Shown: positions 5,454 to 12,374 of the stretch, piece by piece
Layout of the letters: each line of letters opens with the position of its first letter
How positions within the stretch are numbered: the stretch's first letter is position 1
From: an uncultured Agathobaculum sp.
Lineage (GTDB): Bacteria; Bacillota; Clostridia; Oscillospirales; Butyricicoccaceae
DNA: 14,441 bases
Direction: 5' to 3'
Assembly: GCA_944376955.1 (NCBI GenBank)
Contig: CALWEB010000038.1
Span: forward strand, 1 to 14,441
The notes under the pieces: model-generated
Database searches by the model: none
What the model was told of the DNA's origin: nothing
Seen by the model: only the letters and a program-made list of their open reading frames with translations
Position numbers and translations under genes: made by a program

Positions 5454-6272
5454 ATGGGTTGTTCGCATAACTGCGAATCCTGCTCCGCGGGCTGCGGCGG
5501 CGAAAAGAGCCTGAAGGTCGCGGCAAATCCCGCGGCTTCGGTCAAAAAGGTGATTGGCATCGTGTCCGGCAAGGGCGGCGTCGGCAAAAGCCTGCTGACC
5601 TCGATGCTTGCCGTCGGCATGACGCGCAAAGGATACACTTGCGGCATTCTGGATGCGGATATTACCGGCCCGTCCATCCCCAAGACCTTCGGCGTGCACG
5701 ACAAATTGGAAGGCTGCGAAGAAGGCATCTTTCCCGCGCGTAGCGAAGGCGGCGTGCAGATGATCTCGATCAATCTGGTGCTGCCGAACGAGGATGACCC
5801 GGTGATCTACCGCGGGCCGATCATCGCGGAAACGGTCAAGCAGTTCTGGTCGGACGTCCTTTGGGACGATGTGGATTTCCTGTTTGTCGATATGCCGCCC
5901 GGCACGGGCGACGTGCCGCTGACCGTGTTCCAGTCCCTGCCGGTGGACGGCATTCTGGTCGTCACCTCGCCGCAGGATCTGGTCAGCATGATCGTGGGCA
6001 AGGCGGTCAAGATGGCAAAAATGATGAACATCCCGCTGATCGGCGTGGTGGAGAATTACAGCTATCTGGAATGCCCGGACTGTGGCAAGCACATTGCGGT
6101 CTTTGGCGAAAGCCATGTGGACGAGGTTGCAGCGGAGTATGGCCTGCCTGTGCTGGCCAAGCTGCCGATTGATCCCAAGCTGGCCGCAGCGGTGGATGCC
6201 GGTAAGATCGAGGACGCCAAGCTGCCCGACGCGCTTTCCGGCGCGCTCAAGACGGTGGAGGGTCTTCGATGA
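5454..6272 (+). CDS. Mrp/NBP35-type P-loop ATPase, Fe-S cluster carrier
   Basis: The product has 272 residues. The deviant Walker A GKGGVGKS is at 39-46, followed by DADITGPS (67-74) and DMPPGTGD (146-153), all hallmarks of the Mrp/ApbC/NBP35 family, which carry Fe-S clusters to target proteins in the cytoplasm. The cluster-binding pair C207-x2-C210 is present. The N-terminus has an additional cysteine group, C3-x3-C7-x2-C10-x3-C14, as in NBP35-type members. AGGAG (5439-5443) lies 10 bases before the start. The next gene overlaps its stop (ATGA), so the two are translationally coupled. The specific clients are not known. Confidence 0.9.
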   Translation: MGCSHNCESCSAGCGGEKSLKVAANPAASVKKVIGIVSGKGGVGKSLLTSMLAVGMTRKGYTCGILDADITGPSIPKTFGVHDKLEGCEEGIFPARSEGGVQMISINLVLPNEDDPVIYRGPIIAETVKQFWSDVLWDDVDFLFVDMPPGTGDVPLTVFQSLPVDGILVVTSPQDLVSMIVGKAVKMAKMMNIPLIGVVENYSYLECPDCGKHIAVFGESHVDEVAAEYGLPVLAKLPIDPKLAAAVDAGKIEDAKLPDALSGALKTVEGLR

Positions 6273-6712
6273 ACATCGGCGTGGCATATGACGGCGGGCG
6301 GATCGCTTCCAATCTGGGCGAGTGCCGCTCGTTCCTGATCGTCAGCGCAGAGGGGCAAAACCCGACGGGCAAGCGGCTGGCCTCGGTGGAGGGCGCCAGC
6401 ACAACCGAACTGCTCAAGCTGGCGAGCATGGAAAAAATGGATGTTTTAATCTGCGGCGCGCTTGGACTTGCCATGCGCAACGCGCTGGAGATGATCGGCG
6501 TGCTGCTCGTGCCGGGCTGTGAAGGCTCGGCCGAGGAAGCGGTCGCCAAGTTCCTCGTAGGGGAGAAACAGGGCGATCCGGCGCTGCTCGAGATCGGCCG
6601 GGAGGAAGACCCGGACGACCCGATGGCGTGTATGCACGACTGCGCCAAGTGCGCGGGCTGCGGCCCGATCGAGATCCTGCGGCAGATCCCGGAAGTGCAG
6701 GAAGAGAACTAA
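6269..6712 (+). CDS. NifX/NifB-C-terminal-like small protein with Cys cluster
   Basis: The product has 147 residues. Residues 1-100 resemble the dinitrogenase iron-molybdenum cofactor biosynthesis fold (MNIGVAYDGGRIASNLGEC at the start, MDVLICGALG in the middle), which in NifX and relatives binds metal-cluster intermediates. Related proteins occur next to Mrp-type ATPases in many anaerobes with no nitrogenase. A C-terminal extension carries C121-x3-C125-x2-C128-x2-C131, similar to the N-terminal group in the upstream ATPase. The ATG overlaps that gene's TGA by 4 bases, so both proteins are made together. Nothing in the window suggests nitrogen fixation; the likely role is handling an Fe-S or metal cluster together with the ATPase. 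That role is inferred. Confidence 0.78.
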   Translation: MNIGVAYDGGRIASNLGECRSFLIVSAEGQNPTGKRLASVEGASTTELLKLASMEKMDVLICGALGLAMRNALEMIGVLLVPGCEGSAEEAVAKFLVGEKQGDPALLEIGREEDPDDPMACMHDCAKCAGCGPIEILRQIPEVQEEN

Positions 6713-6715
6713 AAA

Positions 6716-6751
6716 ACAAACGGGGCGTCCGATGCGGGACGCCTCGTTTTT
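6716..6751 (+). terminator. Intrinsic terminator of the mrp-nifX pair
   Basis: AAACGGGGCGTCC (6718-6730) pairs with GGACGCCTCGTTT (one G-T wobble) across a short loop and is followed by TTT up to 6751. Confidence 0.88.
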
Positions 6752-6810
6752 ACGGAATGGTCCGAAAAGGGGGCGGACGGTCAACTGGCAACGGAGTTTT
6801 GGGAGGAAAA

Positions 6811-7527
6811 ATGAGGAAGTTAGTTTATCGGTATGTGTGGTTTACCATCGGTGTTATCATCAACTCGTTCGGTGTGGCGATCATCACCAAGGCGGCGCTC
6901 GGCACTTCGCCTATTTCAAGCGTGCCATATGTACTTAGTTTGGAGTTCCCGTGGTCGCTCGGGCAGTTCACCTTTGTGATGAACCTGTTCTTCATCGCGG
7001 CGCAGGTGGTGCTGCGCGGACGGAAGTTCCCGCCGATTCAGCTTTTGCAGATTGTAGTCAATCTGGTATTCAGTGCGTTTATTGACGTCGGTATGAAGGC
7101 GTTGTGGTGGTTTGAGCCGTCTTCGCTGCCGGTCAAGTTGGTGGCGCTCGTGCTGGGCTGCGCGGTGCTGGGCTGCGGCATCAGCATTGAGGTTGCGCCC
7201 GATGCGCTGCTCGTGCCCGGTGAGGGCGTGGTCGGCGCGATCACCGACCGGACGGGCAAGCGTTTCGGCTCGGTCAAGATCGTGTTCGACGTGACGCTGG
7301 TTATCATCGCGCTGATCCTGTCGTTTATCTTCTTCCGCGGCATCAACGGCCTGGGTCTGGGCACAATCGTGTCCGCGCTGATCGTTGGGCGGTTTGTCAA
7401 TCTGTTCAATGCGCATTTTCCGCTGATTGCGCGGATCCGGATGCTGCGCGCGGTAATGGTGCCGGAGCAGGAAATGGCTGCGGCGGACAGCGCAGCGGAG
7501 CAAATGGAAAACGAGGTGCAGAAATAA
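6811..7527 (+). CDS. YczE/YyaS/YitT-family membrane protein
   Basis: The product has 238 residues with about six membrane segments (roughly 7-28, 49-68, 77-99, 106-127, 157-176 and 182-200). The family features KAALGTSPISSVPY after the first segment and PGEGVVGAI followed by FGSVKIVFD (152-160) are visible. The function of this family is poorly known; it is an integral protein of the cytoplasmic membrane, and no substrate can be named. The C-terminal tail (about 215-238) is hydrophilic. The start is chosen from GGGAGG (6801-6806) close upstream; an upstream in-frame extension would run back into the nifX-like gene and past its terminator. No clear promoter was found in the 98-base gap. Confidence 0.8.
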   Translation: MRKLVYRYVWFTIGVIINSFGVAIITKAALGTSPISSVPYVLSLEFPWSLGQFTFVMNLFFIAAQVVLRGRKFPPIQLLQIVVNLVFSAFIDVGMKALWWFEPSSLPVKLVALVLGCAVLGCGISIEVAPDALLVPGEGVVGAITDRTGKRFGSVKIVFDVTLVIIALILSFIFFRGINGLGLGTIVSALIVGRFVNLFNAHFPLIARIRMLRAVMVPEQEMAAADSAAEQMENEVQK

Positions 7528-7541
7528 CGGGCAAATGCCCG
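7528..7541 (+). repeat. Small perfect hairpin after the YczE-like gene
   Basis: CGGGCA (7528-7533) and TGCCCG (7536-7541) are inverted with only AA between them, directly after the stop codon. It stands in front of the real terminator and has no T-run. Confidence 0.5.
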
Positions 7542-7567
7542 CTGCACGCCAAAATGGAACAGGCAGC

Positions 7568-7600
7568 AAAGGCTGTCCGCCGTGTGCGGACAGCCTTTTT
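7568..7600 (+). terminator. Intrinsic terminator of the YczE-like gene
   Basis: AAAGGCTGTCCGC (7568-7580) pairs perfectly with GCGGACAGCCTTT (7586-7598) around CGTGT, followed by TT. Confidence 0.93.
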
Positions 7601-7679
7601 GTCAGCAAACGGCGAAAAATACATTGCTGTGAGAGGAAATTTATCGAAAAGTGCTGATGCTTTTTATACAGGGGTGTTG

Positions 7680-7685
7680 TATAAT
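7680..7685 (+). promoter_or_regulatory. -10 element of the glmU-like gene
   Basis: A perfect TATAAT lies 58 bases before the ATG. No good -35 is seen at 16-18 bases (around ATGCTT). The leader between them holds a 7-pair hairpin (7704-7710 with 7713-7719) of unknown role. Confidence 0.55.
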
Positions 7686-7743
7686 AAATCTGGAACCGAA
7701 AACGGGGCTGTGCAGCCCCACGGAAACGGAAGGATTTTCTGCG

Positions 7744-8997
7744 ATGAATAAGATTACCGCCGCCTTGGTTGGCGGCCTGTTTGACGAGGGTGGTTTTTCC
7801 GCCTACGCACGTCCGGTGCTGTTCGGTACGGCAGGCGATACGGTGCGGGACGAGCTGCCCGGCACAGTGGATGCGTGCTACTTCGTGCATGACGAAAGGG
7901 AGCCTGCGCTGGCAGGTACGGAGAGCCTTGCACTGGAAGCGGCGAGCCGTTTTGCGGCGCTTCGCACGCTGCCGGAGAGCGAGCATGTACTGGTGATTGC
8001 CGCGCCGTTCGTGCTGACAGAGGATGACGCACTCACCCACCTGACCGAGACGCATGTCACGACCGGCTATGGTGTGAGCGTGCTGGTGGCCGAGCAGCAG
8101 GGCTTCGACGCGGAGGGGCAGCCCATCCCGCGCGACGCGCATTGCCTTGCGGCGATGTTCACCTACGAGATGCTGCAAAAGGCGCTTGAGGCGGGTGGCG
8201 ACACGCTGGACGCACTGGTGGCGGCAGCGGTGGCCGCAGGCGCACAGAAGGGCGTTGCCGTCACCAACGAGATTGTTGAGATCTGCGACGGCGGTTCGGC
8301 ATACATCGCGTTCCGCGCGATGGTAAGTCGCGTCAACTTTACGCTGATCGAAAAGGGCGTGCAGATTTTTGATCCGGCAAACACCTATATTGCCCCGGAT
8401 GCCGAAATCGAGGCAGGCGCGACCATCCTGCCCGGCTGCCACATCCGTCCGGGCTGCAAGGTGGGCGCGGGTGCGGTGATCGGCCCGAACTCCATCCTGG
8501 AGAAGGCCGAGATCGGCGCAGGCACTACGGTCAACAATTCGCAGGTGTATGAGTCCACCATCGGCGCGCATACCACGGTCGGGCCGTTTGCCTATGTCCG
8601 TCCGCAGTGCGTTGTGGGTGATGGCTGCCGCATCGGTGATTTCGTCGAACTGAAAAAGTCCACCATCGGCAATGGAACCAAGGTGTCCCACCTGACCTAT
8701 ATCGGTGACGCAACCGTGGGCGAGCGGGTCAATTTCGGCTGCGGCACGGTTGTGGTCAACTATGATGGGTATCATAAGTACCAGACCACCATCGGGGACG
8801 ATTGCTTCATCGGCTGCAACACCAATCTGGTGTCGCCCGTCAAGCTGGGTGACCGCGCGTTCACCGCGGCTGGTGCAACGATCACCAAGGATGTGCCGGC
8901 GGGTGCGCTGGCGGTAGCGCGTGCGCGGCAGACCACGCTCGAAGGCTGGAACGACCGCCGCCGCGAGGCACATGAAAAAGAGCAGAATAAAAAGTAA
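7744..8997 (+). CDS. GlmU-like glucosamine-1-phosphate acetyltransferase with degenerate uridyltransferase domain
   Basis: The product has 417 residues against about 455 for usual GlmU. GlmU makes UDP-GlcNAc for the cell wall: the C-terminal half acetylates glucosamine-1-phosphate, the N-terminal half adds UMP. The C-terminal left-handed beta-helix (about 205-400) is intact: R286, K304, H316 (the catalytic base position), Y319, N330 and N339 correspond to E. coli R333, K351, H363, Y366, N377 and N386. The N-terminal half lacks the glycine-rich nucleotide loop (LxAGxGTRM), beginning KITAALVGGLFDEG instead, and has VIAAPFVL (84-91) where the GDxPL metal site should be. It is therefore probably only an acetyltransferase. 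The start at 7744 is downstream of the TATAAT and has GGAAGGA (7728-7734) 9 bases away. prs follows, as in Bacillus. Confidence 0.82.
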   Translation: MNKITAALVGGLFDEGGFSAYARPVLFGTAGDTVRDELPGTVDACYFVHDEREPALAGTESLALEAASRFAALRTLPESEHVLVIAAPFVLTEDDALTHLTETHVTTGYGVSVLVAEQQGFDAEGQPIPRDAHCLAAMFTYEMLQKALEAGGDTLDALVAAAVAAGAQKGVAVTNEIVEICDGGSAYIAFRAMVSRVNFTLIEKGVQIFDPANTYIAPDAEIEAGATILPGCHIRPGCKVGAGAVIGPNSILEKAEIGAGTTVNNSQVYESTIGAHTTVGPFAYVRPQCVVGDGCRIGDFVELKKSTIGNGTKVSHLTYIGDATVGERVNFGCGTVVVNYDGYHKYQTTIGDDCFIGCNTNLVSPVKLGDRAFTAAGATITKDVPAGALAVARARQTTLEGWNDRRREAHEKEQNKK

Positions 8998-9045
8998 AGA
9001 TAGAAAAAACGGGATATAATTTATTATTATGACGGAGGCTTACCA

Positions 9046-10005
9046 ATGATTTCTCACGGAAAAAATATCAAAATTTTCTCCGGCAACTCTCACCCCGCAC
9101 TGGCAATGCAGATTGCGTCCGCGCTCGGCCTGCCGATCGGCAAAGGGACGATTTCCACTTTCGCGGATGGCGAAATCTCGGTTTCCATGTCCGAGTCCGT
9201 GCGCGGTTCGGACGTATTTCTGGTACAGTCCACCTGTGGCCCGGTCAACAACAACCTGATGGAGCTGCTCATCATGATCGACTCCTGCAAGCGCGCGTCG
9301 GCTGGCCGTATCACGGCGGTGATCCCCTATTTCGGCTATGCGCGGCAGGACCGCAAGAGCAAGGCGCGCGACCCGATCTCGGCTAAGCTCGTGGCCAACC
9401 TGATCACGGCTGCGGGCGCAGACCGTGTGCTGACCATGGACCTGCACGCCGCGCAGATTCAGGGCTTTTTCGATATCCCGGTGGACAACATGCTCGGCTC
9501 CTCCGTCCTGATCCCATATATCGCGGGCAAGTTCGGCGTGGGCACCGAGGATACGGTCATTGTATCTCCTGACCTTGGCTCGGTGACCCGTGCGCGCAAG
9601 TTCACCGAAAAGCTGGACATGCCGCTTGCGATCATTGATAAGCGCCGTCCGAAGGCGAACGTATCCGAGGTTATGAATATCATCGGCAACGTCGAGGGCA
9701 AGAAGTGCATCCTTGTGGATGACCTGATCGACACGGCAGGTACGCTGGTTCACGCGGCGGACGCGCTGGTGGAAAAGGGCGGCGCGACCGAAGTTTACGC
9801 CTGCGCAACCCACGGTGTGCTGTCCGGCCCGGCGATCGAGCGCATCGCAAACAGCCCGATCAAGGAGATGGCGATTCTGGACACCATCCCGCTGCCGAGC
9901 GAGAAGAAGTTGGACAAGATCAAGGTGCTGTCGGTGGCGCCGGTGTTCACCGAAGCCATCGCGCGCATCTACGAAGAGGTTTCTGTTTCGACGCTGTTCG
10001 ACTGA
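9046..10005 (+). CDS. prs: Ribose-phosphate pyrophosphokinase (PRPP synthase)
   Basis: The product has 319 residues, the usual length for class I enzymes. It transfers pyrophosphate from ATP to ribose-5-phosphate to make PRPP for purine, pyrimidine, histidine and tryptophan synthesis. The flexible-loop motif YARQDRK (98-104), the metal-site DLHA (132-135, H134) and the PRPP-binding DDLIDTAGT (225-233) are all present. GGAGG (9034-9038) lies 7 bases before the ATG. It follows the glmU-like gene by 48 bases with no terminator between, so the two are probably cotranscribed, and it ends in a strong terminator. Confidence 0.97.
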   Translation: MISHGKNIKIFSGNSHPALAMQIASALGLPIGKGTISTFADGEISVSMSESVRGSDVFLVQSTCGPVNNNLMELLIMIDSCKRASAGRITAVIPYFGYARQDRKSKARDPISAKLVANLITAAGADRVLTMDLHAAQIQGFFDIPVDNMLGSSVLIPYIAGKFGVGTEDTVIVSPDLGSVTRARKFTEKLDMPLAIIDKRRPKANVSEVMNIIGNVEGKKCILVDDLIDTAGTLVHAADALVEKGGATEVYACATHGVLSGPAIERIANSPIKEMAILDTIPLPSEKKLDKIKVLSVAPVFTEAIARIYEEVSVSTLFD

Positions 10006-10029
10006 GGCCGATCAACGATTTGACAATTT

Positions 10030-10068
10030 GGGGGGCGGACAACAGATGATTGTCCGCCCTCCCTTTCT
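10030..10068 (+). terminator. Intrinsic terminator of glmU-prs
   Basis: GGGGGGCGGACAA (10030-10042) pairs with TTGTCCGCCCTCC (10050-10062) with one G-T wobble around a 7-base loop, followed by CTTTCT. Confidence 0.88.
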
Positions 10069-10119
10069 ATCCGGCGATACATTTTCGCTGGGAAAATACA
10101 GGAAAAGCGAGGGACAGGC

Positions 10120-10905
10120 ATGAAACTTCTCACGGTAGGCGACGTGGTCGGCGAGGCCGGCATCGACACCCTGCACGCGCTGCTGCGCCGCGTCAAACGC
10201 ACGCACGGCGTGGATTTTGTGATCGTCAACGGCGAAAACGCGGCGGGGCGGGGCATTACGCCCAAACAGGCGGATGATATTTTCGCCGCAGGCGCGGATG
10301 TGGTCACGCTGGGTAACCATGCGTTTGCCAAGCAGCAGATCGCGCCCTATCTGGACGGGCGGCAGGATATCCTGCGTCCGGCCAACCTTGCCCCGCAAAG
10401 CCCAGGGCAGGGCTGGGGTATTTACGATGGCCCACAGGGTCTGCGGCTGCTGGTGATGAACCTGATCGGGCGGTGCGATATGCACTATGGGCCAGACAAC
10501 CCGTTTTTGTGCGCGGATAAGATTCTGCGCGAAAACGAAGGCAAATACGATTTGGCGCTTGCCGAAATTCACGCGAACGCCACGAGCGAGAAGCTTGCGA
10601 TGGGTTATTATCTGGATGGTCGCGCGGCTGCCATCTGGGGCACGCACACCCATGTGCAGACCGCGGACGAACGGATTAACCCCAAGGGTTCGGGCTATAT
10701 CACCGATCTGGGCATGACCGGCCCGATTGTATCCGTGCTGGGCGTGCGGGTCGAGCAGTCGATCGCGATGTTCCGCGGTGACCTGACCGAGTATTTCAAG
10801 ACGGCACCGGGGGACTGCGCGTTGTCGGGCGCGGTGTTCGACCTTGGGCGCGACGGACGGTGCGCGTCCGTCACTCGCGTGTGGGAACGCTGGGCGCAGC
10901 CGTAA
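10120..10905 (+). CDS. YmdB-family metallophosphoesterase (2',3'-cyclic nucleotide phosphodiesterase type)
   Basis: The product has 261 residues, as in the family. Metal-site motifs are GDVVG (D8), NGEN (E39), GNH (N66, H67), H151 in EIHANATSEK and GTHTHV (174-179). In Bacillus the homologue hydrolyses 2',3'-cAMP and affects RNase Y targets and the switch to biofilm. Compared with the usual DFHAEATSE and GNHTWDK stretches, this protein reads EIHANATSE and GNHAFAK, so the substitutions lie next to conserved histidines but spare them. The start has GAGGG (10109-10113) six bases upstream. The next gene starts 37 bases after the stop with no terminator between, so the two phosphoesterases are likely one operon. 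Confidence 0.87.
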   Translation: MKLLTVGDVVGEAGIDTLHALLRRVKRTHGVDFVIVNGENAAGRGITPKQADDIFAAGADVVTLGNHAFAKQQIAPYLDGRQDILRPANLAPQSPGQGWGIYDGPQGLRLLVMNLIGRCDMHYGPDNPFLCADKILRENEGKYDLALAEIHANATSEKLAMGYYLDGRAAAIWGTHTHVQTADERINPKGSGYITDLGMTGPIVSVLGVRVEQSIAMFRGDLTEYFKTAPGDCALSGAVFDLGRDGRCASVTRVWERWAQP

Positions 10906-10942
10906 GCGTGGCGAACCCTTTGGACAGAAAGGAGGGCGGCGC

Positions 10943-12124
10943 ATGATTGCGATTTTTTTGGCGCCGTTTTATATCCTGCTCAACTGGTATCTGGCGCGCT
11001 GGGTGCTGCGCTGGACGGGCGCGTGCCATCACCTGTGCGGCACCAAGGCCTTCCGTGCGGTCTTCCTTGTGGTTTATGCGCTGGTGGCATCCGCGCCGCT
11101 GACCGGTTTCCTTGTGCGGTCGCCCGAACCGCTGCGGCGGGTTCTGCGCCAAGTCGGCAACTACTGGTTCGGCTGGATGCTGTATCTGGTGCTGGCGGTG
11201 CTGGTGGTGGAGATCGCGCTGGCTGTCATCCGCCGCGCGCGCGGCAAGGATTTCGTGCAGATGCAGCAGGTGCGGCGCGTGCAGGGCGGCGTGGCGCTTG
11301 CGCTGGTGTGCGCGGTCAGCCTGTACGGCATGGCAAACGCGGGACGGCTGCGTGTGACCGACTACGACGTGACTCTGCAAGGCACGGGCGAGGACATGAC
11401 GGTTGCGCTGTTGGCTGACCTGCATCTGGGGTACAGCACCGAGCCGGAATATATCGAGCAAACTGTCGAAGCCATTAACGCGATGCGGCCCGATCTGGTG
11501 GTCATTGCGGGCGATATTTTTGACAACGAATACGAGGCGGTGCCGGAACCGGATCGGATTGCGGCGGCGCTGGCGTCGCTGGACAGTACATACGGCACCT
11601 ATGCCTGCTGGGGCAATCACGACCTGTCTGAACCGATCCTTGCAGGTTTTACCTGGGACACAGCGGATGAGGACAAAGACGACCCGCGGATGTCGGACTT
11701 CCTGACGCGGGCGGGCGTGACGCTGCTGGAGGATCGCGCGGTGACGCTGGGGAACGGCGTGCAGCTGGTCGGGCGGCGCGACCCGGCCCGCAGCAAAAAG
11801 CTGGCGGATGAGCGGCTTCAACCGGCGGAGTTGTTGGAAACGCTCGACCCGGATCGGCCGGTTTTCGCCATCGACCATCAGCCCAAGGATCTGGAAGCGC
11901 TTGCGGCGGCGGGCGCGGATCTCGACCTGTCCGGCCATACGCATGATGGGCAGATGTTTCCGGGCAATTTGCTCATGCGCCTGCTGTGGGAGAACGCCTA
12001 CGGCTGTGAGCGGGTCGGGGACATGGTTTCGGTTGTCACAAGTGGCTTGGGTGTCTGGGGGCCGGATATGCGCGTGGGTACGCGCAGTGAAGTGGTCTGC
12101 GTTTCCGTGCATTTTTCCAAATAA
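10943..12124 (+). CDS. Membrane-anchored metallophosphoesterase (YkuE-like)
   Basis: The product has 393 residues. Four hydrophobic segments (about 3-23, 38-58, 72-95, 113-131) precede a calcineurin-type phosphoesterase domain with ADLHLG (D159, H161), GDIFD, GNHD (224-227), DHQP and GHTHDGQ (331-337), so both metal sites look complete. The catalytic domain follows a membrane segment and probably faces outside; that topology is a prediction. Relatives act on phosphodiesters or lipid-linked substrates, but no substrate can be named. The ATG at 10943 is chosen from AAAGGAGGG (10928-10936); an in-frame ATG at 10844 lies inside the upstream ymdB-like gene. Confidence 0.87.
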   Translation: MIAIFLAPFYILLNWYLARWVLRWTGACHHLCGTKAFRAVFLVVYALVASAPLTGFLVRSPEPLRRVLRQVGNYWFGWMLYLVLAVLVVEIALAVIRRARGKDFVQMQQVRRVQGGVALALVCAVSLYGMANAGRLRVTDYDVTLQGTGEDMTVALLADLHLGYSTEPEYIEQTVEAINAMRPDLVVIAGDIFDNEYEAVPEPDRIAAALASLDSTYGTYACWGNHDLSEPILAGFTWDTADEDKDDPRMSDFLTRAGVTLLEDRAVTLGNGVQLVGRRDPARSKKLADERLQPAELLETLDPDRPVFAIDHQPKDLEALAAAGADLDLSGHTHDGQMFPGNLLMRLLWENAYGCERVGDMVSVVTSGLGVWGPDMRVGTRSEVVCVSVHFSK

Positions 12125-12132
12125 TGCACGGA
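12104..12132 (+). terminator. Inverted repeat spanning the stop codon, possible weak terminator
   Basis: TCCGTGCAT (12104-12112) pairs perfectly with ATGCACGGA (12124-12132); the 11-base loop contains the first two bases of the stop codon. No T-run follows, so it may protect the 3' end rather than terminate. Confidence 0.4.
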
Positions 12133-12185
12133 AGACAAGCGTCCACGTGGGAAAAACAGCGAAAAAGAAAAGGGACTTTTGTACA

Positions 12186-12217
12186 TTTTGCAAGAACTTG
12201 TATAAAAACTTGCAAAA
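12186..12217. promoter_or_regulatory. Inverted repeats upstream of the PEPCK-like gene's promoter
   Basis: TTTTGCAAG (12186-12194) is inverted at CTTGCAAAA (12209-12217). Within it CAAGAACTTG (12191-12200) is itself an inverted repeat, giving CAAG/CTTG half-sites. It ends 13 bases before the -35, a usual place for an operator or activator site. It could also be a poor terminator of the upstream gene. Confidence 0.45.
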
Positions 12218-12230
12218 ATGCGAAAATTGG

Positions 12231-12260
12231 TTGACGAGGGGCACGGTTTTGCAGTATGCT
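12231..12260 (+). promoter_or_regulatory. Promoter of the PEPCK-like (DUF4914-type) gene
   Basis: TTGACG (12231-12236), an 18-base spacer, and TATGCT (12255-12260). Transcription would start near 12267, giving a leader of about 108 bases. Confidence 0.65.
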
Positions 12261-12317
12261 ATAAATGAACAACAATTGGCCTTATTGCATATTGGATGAT
12301 GGGGCCTTGCAGCAGTG

Positions 12318-12356
12318 CACACCGGTAGGCGTTTTGGGAAGGGCGCCGGCGGTGTG
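12318..12356 (+). promoter_or_regulatory. Leader hairpin just before the ribosome binding site
   Basis: CACACCG (12318-12324) pairs with CGGTGTG (12350-12356), and GGCG (12328-12331) with CGCC (12344-12347), around a 12-base loop. It ends three bases before AGGAGG, close enough to affect ribosome access. No known riboswitch was recognised. Confidence 0.45.
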
Positions 12357-12374
12357 AAAGGAGGAAACAAATAG

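Noticed and set aside
5277..6287. Minus-strand frame of 336 codons covering sRNA copy 3's end and the mrp-like gene
   Set aside because: It is the antisense of the clear Mrp/NBP35 gene and shows no family motif.
9015..9020. TATAAT between glmU-like gene and prs
   Set aside because: No -35-like sequence upstream at proper spacing (AAGTAA); AT-rich spacing sequence is a simpler explanation, though a weak internal promoter cannot be excluded.
10020..10025. Consensus TTGACA as a -35 for the ymdB-like gene
   Set aside because: No acceptable -10 at 16-18 bases; the downstream bases belong to the prs terminator.
12265..12358. Possible 30-codon leader peptide ending just before the ribosome site of the PEPCK-like gene
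   Set aside because: Its ATG lies at or before the predicted transcription start and has no ribosome binding site; no run of one amino acid suggests attenuation.
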